Below, in pieces: positions 52,283 through 59,921 of a stretch of 64,000 nucleotides of DNA. The first letter of the stretch is position 1. Each line of letters starts with the position of its first letter. The notes beneath the pieces are model-generated. The model had not been told where the DNA came from and did no database searches. It was given only the letters and a program-made list of their open reading frames with translations. Origin of the DNA: Mycobacterium sp. OAS707 (GTDB lineage Bacteria; Actinomycetota; Actinomycetes; Mycobacteriales; Mycobacteriaceae); assembly GCF_014873705.1 (NCBI RefSeq), contig NZ_JADBDS010000001.1, positions 1,550,001 to 1,614,000 on the forward strand, read 5' to 3'. The translations under genes were made by a program, and so were the position numbers.

Positions 52283-53580
52283 GGAACGATCCGATCGATG
52301 ATCAGCGGACGGTGAGGCGGCGCGCTATCGCCGACAGACCATGCGCCGTCCAGTTCTGCCATCGCGACCTCGAACCGTTCCGGAGTGTCGGTGTAGAGGG
52401 TGAACAACGCTTCACCTGCGGCGACGGCTTCGCCAGGACGCCGATGGATACGCAGCCCCGCTCCAAACTGAACCCGCTCACCCGGGACGGAGCGGCCCGC
52501 CCCGAGCCGCCACACCGTCAGTCCCACCGCCATCGCGTCGATGCTTTCCATCGTGCCATCGCGCGGCGCCGAGATGGTCTCGGAATATGCACCGATCGGC
52601 AGCGGTCGGGACAAGTCGCCGCCCTGCGCGGCGACGAGCGCGCGAAACCGGTCCATCGCCGAGCCGTCCTTCAGCGTCTGCGCGGGATCGGTCCCATCGA
52701 GTCCCGCGGCGTCGAGCATCTCGGTGGCCAGTGCCAGCGTCAGCTCGACCACATCAGCCGGGCCTCCACCGGCGAGCACCTCCAGCGACTCCTCGACCTC
52801 GACGGCATTGCCGACGGTGCGGCCCAGCGGCGTCTCCATGTCCGTCAGCAGCGCACGGGTGTTCAGACCCTCGGCGGCGCCCAGCTCCACCATCGTGCGG
52901 GCCAGCTCACGTGACTCGGCCTCGGTCTGAAGGAACGCTCCGCTGCCGACCTTGCTGTCGAGCACCAGTGCCCGGGTGCCCTCCGCGATCTTCTTGCTCA
53001 TCACGGAACTGGCGATCAACGGCAGCGACTCGGTGGTCGCGGTGACGTCGCGCAACGCATAGATCTTCCGATCCGCGGGCGCCAGCTCACCCGCCGCGAA
53101 GATCGCGGCACCGAGATCGCAAAGTTGTTGCCGTATTTGGCCTTTCGAGATCTCGGCGGTGAATCCCGCGATGGACTCCAGCTTGTCGAGAGTGCCGCCG
53201 GTGTGACCGAGACCGCGCCCGGCAGCCTGCGGCACCGCTCCCCCACACGCCATCACGACCGGAACGAGCGGAATGGTGATCTTGTCGCCGACGCCGCCCG
53301 TGGAATGCTTGTCCACCAACGCCAATGGCTTGCCGTCACGCCGCAGGTCCGTAAAGTCCATCCGCTCACCGGAGTCCACCATCGCAGCCGTCCAACGGGC
53401 GATCTCGGCACCGGTCATCCCCCGCAGGAAGATGGCCATCAACAACGCCGACATCTGTTCGTCGGCGACGCGGCCATGGGTGTAGCCATCGATCACCCAG
53501 TCGATCGCGGCGTCGGACAAGACGCCGCCATCGCGTTTGGTCCGAATAACGGTTGGCGCGTCAAATGCGAACGCGGTCAC
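52279..53580 (-). CDS. deoA: Thymidine phosphorylase
   Basis: Phosphorolysis of thymidine/deoxyuridine to base and deoxyribose-1-phosphate. 433 residues; [11 protein letters not shown] is the phosphate-binding signature, with the N-terminal helical domain ([14 protein letters not shown]) and the KVGSGAF block. Followed by add with a four-base overlap. A DUF2231 gene separates it from cdd; in H37Rv the two are adjacent as I recall. The freed uracil would feed Upp. Confidence 0.95.
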   Translation of the reverse strand: MTAFAFDAPTVIRTKRDGGVLSDAAIDWVIDGYTHGRVADEQMSALLMAIFLRGMTGAEIARWTAAMVDSGERMDFTDLRRDGKPLALVDKHSTGGVGDKITIPLVPVVMACGGAVPQAAGRGLGHTGGTLDKLESIAGFTAEISKGQIRQQLCDLGAAIFAAGELAPADRKIYALRDVTATTESLPLIASSVMSKKIAEGTRALVLDSKVGSGAFLQTEAESRELARTMVELGAAEGLNTRALLTDMETPLGRTVGNAVEVEESLEVLAGGGPADVVELTLALATEMLDAAGLDGTDPAQTLKDGSAMDRFRALVAAQGGDLSRPLPIGAYSETISAPRDGTMESIDAMAVGLTVWRLGAGRSVPGERVQFGAGLRIHRRPGEAVAAGEALFTLYTDTPERFEVAMAELDGAWSVGDSAPPHRPLIIDRIVP

Positions 53581-53617
53581 CGCGGTTACGTTACCGGTGA
53601 CGGTCGCAGGAATGCCG

Positions 53618-54106
53618 CTACGCGGGCACCTGCTTATGGCTCAACGAGCTCGGCGCGTCGGGATTGGCGCCCTCGTCGATCCCGATAGCCAGGCGGTCGA
53701 CCAGCTCGCCTCCCAGCCACGCCGCGACGGCGGCCACCACGACTGCGACGAAGCTGCACGCCAGTGCCAACGGCCTCGGCTCCCAGCCACCTGCATTCCA
53801 GCGCAGCAGCCAGCTGATCGCGAACAACACCAGCACGACGACGTTGATCAGCCCATGCAACAGACCAATCCGCTTGGCACGCGTATCGGCGGGGATCTTG
53901 AAGAAATCAATCCAGCCGAACGGCGCGGCGAGCAAGCCGCCGATGATGCCGCCGGCGATCGCGTAGGCGGCCGCGATCGTGAATCCAGGCCGGTCCGTGA
54001 TCAGGTAAATGATGTCGAACACCACGGCTGTGGTCAGCAGCCCGATCGGAAACGGGATCAGCATCGGGTGAACCGGATGTCCCACCAGCTTCGCGCGACT
54101 AGTCAT
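53618..54106 (-). CDS. DUF2231-family membrane protein
   Basis: 162 residues with four hydrophobic segments starting at FPIGLLTTAVVFDIIYLI. The N-terminal GHPVHPMLIPFPIG, with two His residues, is the hallmark of DUF2231, a family often linked to membrane redox or haem-like proteins but without proven function. ATG at 54106 has a very strong AAGGAGGG site. It lies between deoA and cdd on the same strand and seems inserted into the pyrimidine cluster. Confidence 0.88.
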   Translation of the reverse strand: MTSRAKLVGHPVHPMLIPFPIGLLTTAVVFDIIYLITDRPGFTIAAAYAIAGGIIGGLLAAPFGWIDFFKIPADTRAKRIGLLHGLINVVVLVLFAISWLLRWNAGGWEPRPLALACSFVAVVVAAVAAWLGGELVDRLAIGIDEGANPDAPSSLSHKQVPA

Positions 54107-54185
54107 GGCCCTCCTTAAGCAAACTCCGTGACAGCCCAGGACTACCCGTCGGCGACCACCTCAAACGGTCTAAATGTGAAGCCGG

Positions 54186-54611
54186 TCACGGTGTTTCTTC
54201 GTGCGCGGACTCGTTGCCGCGGGCCAGGTCCTGCGGTCCGAACGCGTCGGGAAGCAGCACGCTCAACGGTCGCGGCCCCAGCGGATGGTCGATCAGCAGA
54301 TCGGGTCCGCCGTGCTCGAGAAGCACCTGCCGGCATCGCCCGCACGGCATCAACACCTCGCCCGCCGCGTCCACACACGAAAGCGCAATCAGCCTGCCGC
54401 CACCCGAGGAATGCAGGGCACAGACCACAGCACACTCGGCACAGAGACCTAGACCATATGAGACATTTTCCACATTGCAGCCGGCCACCATTCGGTGATC
54501 GTCGACCAGCGCTGCCGCCCCGACCGCGAAGCCCGAATACGGTGCATAAGCGTGCGCCGACGCCTCAGTTGCCTTGTGCCGCAACATCTTCCAGTCAATC
54601 TCGGATGTCAC
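54186..54611 (-). CDS. cdd: Cytidine deaminase
   Basis: 141 residues, tetrameric-type zinc deaminase converting cytidine to uridine. The zinc site is CAECAV with catalytic Glu (Cys as first ligand, as in homotetrameric enzymes) and PCGRCRQ with two further Cys. N-terminal APYSGFAVGAA is the substrate-binding segment. GTG at 54611. Divergent from sdhC with 241 bp between. Part of pyrimidine salvage with deoA. Confidence 0.94.
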   Translation of the reverse strand: MTSEIDWKMLRHKATEASAHAYAPYSGFAVGAAALVDDHRMVAGCNVENVSYGLGLCAECAVVCALHSSGGGRLIALSCVDAAGEVLMPCGRCRQVLLEHGGPDLLIDHPLGPRPLSVLLPDAFGPQDLARGNESAHEETP

Positions 54612-54716
54612 GTCAATTCCACCGTTCGGATTCTGAATGCATTCCGAAGCCTCCGCTCCACGGCAGGGCCACCTAGATAGGTAACCCTAAGTTTTGCCGT
54701 TTTCCGTGCGCCGACG

Positions 54717-54738
54717 GCTAAACGGTAGTTCGTTTAGC
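54717..54738. promoter_or_regulatory. Perfect inverted repeat GCTAAACG-N6-CGTTTAGC upstream of sdhCDAB
   Basis: 22 bp with 8-bp arms, 114 bp before the sdhC ATG and 105 bp from the cdd start. Size and symmetry suit a dimeric repressor or activator of the sdh operon. TTTAG repeats occur again at 54752-54756. Confidence 0.55.
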
Positions 54739-54852
54739 AGTAGAACTGGGTTTAGAGTCGCCCCGAGGTTTGGGCAGGTTCTCAGCCGAGCCGGATGTCG
54801 CCGCCGGTACGGCTCCGATGCCCAAGCGTCCACCGATGGCGTTGGAGGCCAG

Positions 54853-55281
54853 ATGAGTACTGCGACACCAGCAAGCCCGGCCGTGCCGGCGCCGCTACCT
54901 CACCCGTCGCGCAGACGTTCGCTCTATCGCGGTGATCCCGGCATGTGGTCCTGGGTGCTGCACCGCATCACGGGAGCGACGATCTTCTTCTTCCTGCTCG
55001 TCCACGTACTCGACACGGCGCTCGTGCGCGTCAGCCCCGAGGCCTACAACGAAGTCATCAACACCTACAAGACACCGATCGTCGGGCTGATGGAAGTCGG
55101 CCTCGTCGCGGCAGTGCTTTACCACGCACTCAACGGGATCCGCGTGATCCTGATCGACTTCTGGCAGCACGGCCCGCGCTACCAGCGGCTGATGTTGTGG
55201 ATCGTCGCCGGCATCTGGCTGGCCGTGATGATCCCGACGCTCGGCGTCATCGGAATGCACATGGCGGAGCGATTCCTATGA
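54853..55281 (+). CDS. sdhC: Succinate dehydrogenase cytochrome b subunit
   Basis: 142 residues, membrane anchor of complex II (Rv3316 homologue, Sdh2-type). GMWSWVLHRITGATI is the quinone-site Ser/Arg region, and YHALNGIRVI contains a haem-ligand His. Three hydrophobic segments follow. ATG at 54853 has TTGGAGG upstream. First gene of sdhCDAB, with ATGA overlap into sdhD. Carries electrons to menaquinone. Confidence 0.93.
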   Translation: MSTATPASPAVPAPLPHPSRRRSLYRGDPGMWSWVLHRITGATIFFFLLVHVLDTALVRVSPEAYNEVINTYKTPIVGLMEVGLVAAVLYHALNGIRVILIDFWQHGPRYQRLMLWIVAGIWLAVMIPTLGVIGMHMAERFL

Positions 55282-55760
55282 CCGAAGCGCCGGGAGCTGC
55301 CTGGACACCCCACCACCGCGAAGGCCGACTGGCCCCCGTTCAGGAAAAAGAACACGACCGTCCGGCCAGCCTGGACCATCCCCGCGCGCCGCGACGCCCC
55401 AGGGGCATCCCGTACTTCGAGAAGTACGCGTGGCTGTTCATGCGATTCTCGGGCGTCGCGCTGGTCGTGCTGGCGCTCGGCCACCTGTTCATCGGGCTGA
55501 TCTGGGACAACGGCGTGTATCGGATCGACTTCAACTACGTCGCGCAGCGCTGGGCCTCGCCGTTCTGGCAGATCTGGGACATGGCCCTGCTGTGGCTGGC
55601 CATGGTGCACGGCGCCAACGGTATGCGCACCATCATCGGTGACTATGCGCGCAAGAACATCACCAAGTTCTATCTGAATTCGCTGTTGTTGCTGGTGACG
55701 GGCTTCACGTTGGTGCTGGGCACCTATGTGCTGGTGACATTCGACGCGAACGTCTCGTGA
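55278..55760 (+). CDS. sdhD: Succinate dehydrogenase membrane anchor subunit
   Basis: 160 residues. An N-terminal charged extension of about 45 residues is followed by three membrane helices; FEKYAWLFMRFSGVAL and HGANGMRTIIGDY contain the conserved His/Asn-Gly-Met-Arg region, and GHLFIGLI another His. ATG at 55278 overlaps the sdhC stop. Fourteen bases separate it from sdhA. Confidence 0.92.
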   Translation: MTEAPGAAWTPHHREGRLAPVQEKEHDRPASLDHPRAPRRPRGIPYFEKYAWLFMRFSGVALVVLALGHLFIGLIWDNGVYRIDFNYVAQRWASPFWQIWDMALLWLAMVHGANGMRTIIGDYARKNITKFYLNSLLLLVTGFTLVLGTYVLVTFDANVS

Positions 55761-55774
55761 CGGGGAGCTGATCA

Positions 55775-57529
55775 ATGCTGATTGAACATCGCTACGACGT
55801 CGTCATCGTCGGAGCAGGCGGCGCGGGTATGCGCGCGGCCGTCGAGGCGGGGCCACGCGTCCGCACCGCGGTGCTGACCAAGCTGTACCCGACGCGCAGC
55901 CACACCGGTGCCGCGCAGGGCGGGATGTGCGCGGCGCTGGCCAACGTCGAAGAGGACAACTGGGAGTGGCACACCTTCGACACCGTCAAGGGCGGCGACT
56001 ACCTCGCCGACCAGGACGCCGTCGAGATCATGTGCAAGGAAGCCATCGACGCGGTGCTCGACCTCGAGAAGATGGGGATGCCGTTCAACCGCACCCCCGA
56101 GGGCCGCATCGACCAGCGCCGGTTCGGCGGGCACACCCGCGACCACGGTAAGGCGCCCGTGCGGCGGGCCTGCTATGCCGCCGACCGCACCGGCCACATG
56201 ATCCTGCAGACGCTGTACCAAAACTGCGTCAAACACGACGTGCAGTTCTTCAACGAGTTCTACGCGCTGGACCTTGCGCTGACCGAGACGGCTGCGGGCC
56301 CCGTCGCAACCGGCGTCATCGCTTATGAACTGGCGACGGGCGACATCCACGTCTTCCACGCCAAGGCGATCGTGCTGGCCACCGGCGGCTCAGGCCGGAT
56401 GTACAAGACCACATCGAACGCGCACACGCTGACCGGCGACGGTCTTGGCATCGTGTTCCGCAAGGGACTTCCGTTGGAGGACATGGAGTTTCACCAGTTC
56501 CATCCGACAGGCCTTGCGGGCCTTGGCATCCTGATCTCCGAGGCGGTACGTGGAGAGGGCGGCATCCTGCTCAACAGCGAGGGTGAGCGCTTCATGGAGC
56601 GCTACGCGCCGACGATCAAGGACCTGGCGCCCCGCGACATCGTGGCCCGCTCGATGGTGCGCGAGGTGCTCGAAGGCCGCGGCGCTGGCCCGCACAAGGA
56701 TTACGTGTACATCGACGTGCGCCACCTCGGCGCGGATGTGCTCGAAGCCAAGCTGCCCGACATCACCGAGTTCGCCCGCACCTACCTGGGTGTTGACCCG
56801 GTGAAGGAACTGGTGCCCGTCTACCCGACCTGTCACTACGTCATGGGCGGCATCCCGACAACAGTGAGCGGTCAGGTGTTGCGCGACAACACGACACCGC
56901 TGCCTGGGCTGTACGCGGCAGGGGAATGCGCCTGTGTGTCGGTGCACGGCGCCAACCGGCTCGGCACCAACTCGCTGCTGGACATCAACGTGTTCGGCCG
57001 CCGCGCAGGCATCGCCGCGTCGAATTACGCGATGGGCCACGACCATGTCGACCTGCCGTCCGATCCGGCGGGCATGGTTGTCAGCTGGGTGGGCGACATC
57101 CTGTCCGAGCACGGCAACGAGCGCGTCGCCGACATCCGCAGTGCACTGCAGCAGTCGATGGACAACAACGCCGCCGTGTTCCGCACCGAGGAGACGCTGA
57201 AGCAGGCGCTGACCGACATTCACGCGCTCAAGGAGCGATATGCCCGAATCACGGTGCACGACAAGGGCAAACGCTACAACAGCGATCTGCTCGAGGCCAT
57301 CGAGCTCGGCTTCCTGCTCGAGCTCGCCGAGGTGACGGTGGTCGGCGCGCTGAACCGCAAGGAATCCCGCGGCGGGCATGCCCGTGAGGACTACCCGAAC
57401 CGTGACGACACCAACTACATGCGGCACACCATGGCCTACAAGGAGGGCAGCGAGCTGCTGTCCGACATCCGGCTGGACTACAAGCCGGTCGTGATGACGC
57501 GGTACGAGCCGATGGAACGGAAGTACTGA
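55775..57529 (+). CDS. sdhA: Succinate dehydrogenase flavoprotein subunit
   Basis: 584 residues, oxidises succinate to fumarate. VVIVGAGGAGMRAA binds FAD; RSHTGAAQGGM contains the His for covalent FAD; HQFHPTG, GEGGILLN and the active-site Arg regions (RSMVREV, GANRLGTNSL) are present. GGGGAG site before ATG at 55775. Ends one base before sdhB. The rare-codon-poor, very GC-rich composition fits a highly expressed core gene. Confidence 0.96.
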   Translation: MLIEHRYDVVIVGAGGAGMRAAVEAGPRVRTAVLTKLYPTRSHTGAAQGGMCAALANVEEDNWEWHTFDTVKGGDYLADQDAVEIMCKEAIDAVLDLEKMGMPFNRTPEGRIDQRRFGGHTRDHGKAPVRRACYAADRTGHMILQTLYQNCVKHDVQFFNEFYALDLALTETAAGPVATGVIAYELATGDIHVFHAKAIVLATGGSGRMYKTTSNAHTLTGDGLGIVFRKGLPLEDMEFHQFHPTGLAGLGILISEAVRGEGGILLNSEGERFMERYAPTIKDLAPRDIVARSMVREVLEGRGAGPHKDYVYIDVRHLGADVLEAKLPDITEFARTYLGVDPVKELVPVYPTCHYVMGGIPTTVSGQVLRDNTTPLPGLYAAGECACVSVHGANRLGTNSLLDINVFGRRAGIAASNYAMGHDHVDLPSDPAGMVVSWVGDILSEHGNERVADIRSALQQSMDNNAAVFRTEETLKQALTDIHALKERYARITVHDKGKRYNSDLLEAIELGFLLELAEVTVVGALNRKESRGGHAREDYPNRDDTNYMRHTMAYKEGSELLSDIRLDYKPVVMTRYEPMERKY

Positions 57530-57530
57530 T

Positions 57531-58307
57531 ATGAGCGCACCAGCTGTCGATACCACCGAAGGCGCCGCACCGCCGGTGCCCGAGGGCGCGGTGATGGTCA
57601 CGCTGAAGATCGCCCGCTTCAATCCGGAGGACCCTGACACCGCCGGGTGGCAGAGCTTCCGCGTCCCGTGCCTGCCCACCGACCGGCTGCTCAACCTGCT
57701 GCACTACGTCAAGTGGTACCTGGACGGCACGCTGACGTTCCGGCGGTCCTGCGCGCACGGTGTGTGCGGCTCGGACGCGATGCGGATCAATGGCGTGAAC
57801 CGGTTGGCGTGCAAGGTGCTGATGCGCGACATGCTGCCGAAGAAGCCGGGTAAGCAGCTCACGATCACGATCGAGCCGATTCGCGGCCTGCCCGTCGAGA
57901 AGGATCTCGTGGTCAACATGGAGCCCTTCTTCGACGCCTACCGCGCGGTCAAGCCGTTCCTGATCACCAGCGGCAATCCGCCAACGCGCGAACGCATTCA
58001 GAGCCAGACCGACCGGATGCGCTACGACGACACCACCAAGTGCATCCTGTGCGCGTGCTGCACCACCAGCTGCCCGGTGTACTGGAGCGAGGGTTCGTAT
58101 TTCGGGCCTGCCGCCATCGTCAACGCGCACCGGTTCATCTTCGACAGCCGCGACGAGGGCGCCGCCGAGCGACTGGACATCCTCAACGAGGTCGACGGCG
58201 TGTGGCGCTGCCGGACCACGTTCAACTGCACGGAGTCCTGCCCGCGCGGCATCCAGGTGACGCAGGCCATCCAAGAGGTCAAGCGCGCGTTGATGTTCGC
58301 CCGCTAG
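57531..58307 (+). CDS. sdhB: Succinate dehydrogenase iron-sulfur subunit
   Basis: 258 residues. 2Fe-2S ligands in CAHGVCGSDAM and the later Cys at RLACK; 4Fe-4S ligands in CILCACCTTSCPV and 3Fe-4S ligands in CRTTFNCTESCPRGI. Transfers electrons from SdhA-FAD to the quinone site. Last gene of the operon; a palindromic repeat follows directly after the stop. Confidence 0.96.
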   Translation: MSAPAVDTTEGAAPPVPEGAVMVTLKIARFNPEDPDTAGWQSFRVPCLPTDRLLNLLHYVKWYLDGTLTFRRSCAHGVCGSDAMRINGVNRLACKVLMRDMLPKKPGKQLTITIEPIRGLPVEKDLVVNMEPFFDAYRAVKPFLITSGNPPTRERIQSQTDRMRYDDTTKCILCACCTTSCPVYWSEGSYFGPAAIVNAHRFIFDSRDEGAAERLDILNEVDGVWRCRTTFNCTESCPRGIQVTQAIQEVKRALMFAR

Positions 58308-58324
58308 CTCAGTTCCACGCCCGC

Positions 58325-58386
58325 GAGCGACCGCGAAATGCCAGCTTTTTGCGGCGTGTCATGCGCAGACACGGTCGCTCGCGGGG
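58325..58386 (+). repeat. Palindromic dispersed repeat, copy 3
   Basis: GAGCGACCGCGAAATGCCAG at the left end and GCAGACACGGTCGCTCGCGG at the right; ends complementary and an internal GTGTC/GACAC hairpin, as in copies 1 and 2. It follows sdhB by 18 bp, where it could also end transcription. No nuclease gene here. Confidence 0.8.
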
Positions 58387-58391
58387 GGGCA

Positions 58392-58418
58392 TGTCACACA
58401 TCGACGGGCTGTCTCGTC
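58392..58418 (+). promoter_or_regulatory. ECF41-type (SigJ) promoter
   Basis: TGTCACA at 58392-58398, 16-bp spacer, CGTC at 58415-58418, matching the known ECF41 promoter motif TGTCACA-N16/17-CGTC. It lies directly before the decarboxylase-like gene, next to the sigJ gene. The expected transcript start is at or just before the ATG at 58427. Confidence 0.65.
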
Positions 58419-58426
58419 ATAAGGGC

Positions 58427-59038
58427 ATGACGGAAAAAGCACAGAAAACCCGCATCGCCCCTGTCCCCCCGAAGCAGGCCGGACTGCTGACCCGCGTCAT
58501 GTACCGGGTGGCCCGGCGCCGGTTCGGCGAGGTGCCCGAGCCGTTCACCGTCGCAGCACATCACCCGCGGCTGCTGATCGCCAACGCCGTGCACGAGACG
58601 CTGCTGGACTCGGGCTCGAAGAAGCTGCCCAAGAACGTCCGCGAACTGGCGGTGTTCTGGACGGCCCGCACCATCGGCTGCTCGTGGTGCGTCGACTTCG
58701 GGTCGATGCTGCAGCGGCTCGACGGCCTCGACGTCGACCGCCTCAAGGAGATCGACGACTATGCGACGTCACCGCGCTACAGCGATGACGAGCGCGCCGC
58801 GATCGCCTACGCCGACGCGATGACAACCGATCCGCACACCGTCACCGACGAGCAGGTCGCCGACCTACAGCGACGCTTCGGTGACGACGGCGTGATCGAG
58901 TTGACCTACCAGATCGGTGTCGAGAACATGCGGGCGCGGATGTATTCGGCGCTGGGCATCACCGAGCAAGGCTTCAACTCGGGCGACGCGTGTCGGGTGC
59001 CTTGGGCTACCGAGGATCAGCAAGCGGCGACGCGGTGA
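58427..59038 (+). CDS. Carboxymuconolactone decarboxylase/AhpD-like family protein
   Basis: 203 residues, all-helical. ARTIGCSWCVDFGS holds the CxxC motif of AhpD-like peroxidase/decarboxylase proteins. Members of this family are the typical partners of ECF41 sigma factors. ATG at 58427 is chosen because an ECF41 promoter ends just before it, which would give a leaderless or near-leaderless mRNA; an in-frame ATG at 58391 would lie upstream of the promoter's -10. It overlaps sigJ by 32 bp, tail to tail. Likely role: oxidative or redox stress. Confidence 0.85.
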   Translation: MTEKAQKTRIAPVPPKQAGLLTRVMYRVARRRFGEVPEPFTVAAHHPRLLIANAVHETLLDSGSKKLPKNVRELAVFWTARTIGCSWCVDFGSMLQRLDGLDVDRLKEIDDYATSPRYSDDERAAIAYADAMTTDPHTVTDEQVADLQRRFGDDGVIELTYQIGVENMRARMYSALGITEQGFNSGDACRVPWATEDQQAATR

Positions 59039-59912
59039 ACTTGTCCGGGTTGGCGATATCCCATATGGCGCAGACCTTTCCGTCGCGCACCGTCATCGCG
59101 GTGATCCGGGGCATCAGCGCCGGATAGCCCTCGCGGGCCGGTGCGCCTTCGGTGAAGGTGCCGACCTGCCCGTTGATCAAGGCCAGCTGGCCGCCGGCCA
59201 ACCAGTTCGGCCCGTACCTGCGTGCCAAGCCGAACAAGAACCGCGCGACCTTGTCGGGTCCGACGATGGTCCGCGCGGCGGTCGGCGCCTTGCCGTTGGA
59301 GTCGCCAGTGAACGTGACATCCGGATGGAGCACGCGCACAACGGCTTCCATGTCACCGGCAGCCAACGCCGCCATCAGTGAGCCGGCCACCTCGTTGTGA
59401 GCCTGGTCGGCCACTGGCGGCGGCGCGGACGCCACGGCACGCCGCGCGCGAGACGCGAGCTGCCGGGCCGATGCGTCGCTGACGCCGAGCACCGAGGCGA
59501 TCTCACCGAACGGCACCCCGAACCCGTCGTGCAGCACGAAAGCCACCCGCTGGTCAGGGGTCAGCCGCTCCAGCACGACCATTGCCGCGAACCGGGCATC
59601 GTCGGCGGCGACCACAGCCGCGAGTGGATCCTCGCCGTCGAGTCCGGTCACCACCGGTTCGGGCAACCACTCGCCGACATAGGTTTCGCGGCGCCTGACC
59701 GCCGACCGCAGCCGGTCCAAACTCAGCCTGCTGACCACTGTTGTCAGCCACGCGGGTAGATCGTTGATGGACTCCGAGGTGCGGTCCCACCGCAGCCACG
59801 CATCCTGCACGACGTCCTCGGCGTCGGCGACGGTGCCGGTGAGCCGGTATGCGACGGCCAGCAGGTGTGGCCGTAGCTCCTCGAATTCGTCGACACGCGT
59901 GCTCGCGGTCAT
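59007..59912 (-). CDS. sigJ: ECF41-type RNA polymerase sigma factor SigJ
   Basis: 301 residues. Sigma-2 (VAYRLTGTVADAEDVVQDAWLRW core), sigma-4 (LTPDQRVAFVLHDGFGVPFGE), then a C-terminal SnoaL-like domain (DVTFTGDSNGKAP, AIWDIANPDKF), the ECF41 arrangement in which the extension replaces an anti-sigma factor. Very close to M. tuberculosis SigJ (Rv3328c). ATG at 59912 lies nine bases after the gamma-glutamyltranspeptidase stop, so it can be co-transcribed with the ABC operon. Expected target: the convergent decarboxylase-like gene. Confidence 0.93.
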   Translation of the reverse strand: MTASTRVDEFEELRPHLLAVAYRLTGTVADAEDVVQDAWLRWDRTSESINDLPAWLTTVVSRLSLDRLRSAVRRRETYVGEWLPEPVVTGLDGEDPLAAVVAADDARFAAMVVLERLTPDQRVAFVLHDGFGVPFGEIASVLGVSDASARQLASRARRAVASAPPPVADQAHNEVAGSLMAALAAGDMEAVVRVLHPDVTFTGDSNGKAPTAARTIVGPDKVARFLFGLARRYGPNWLAGGQLALINGQVGTFTEGAPAREGYPALMPRITAMTVRDGKVCAIWDIANPDKFTASPLADPR

Positions 59913-59921
59913 GTGACGAGT

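Noticed and set aside
54681..54700. IdeR-type iron box before sdhC (TAGGTAACCCTAA)
   Set aside because: Only half of the 19-bp consensus is present and the symmetry is poor.
56390..57694. Long minus-strand frame opposite sdhA
   Set aside because: A shadow of the highly GC-biased sdhA codons; no family features.
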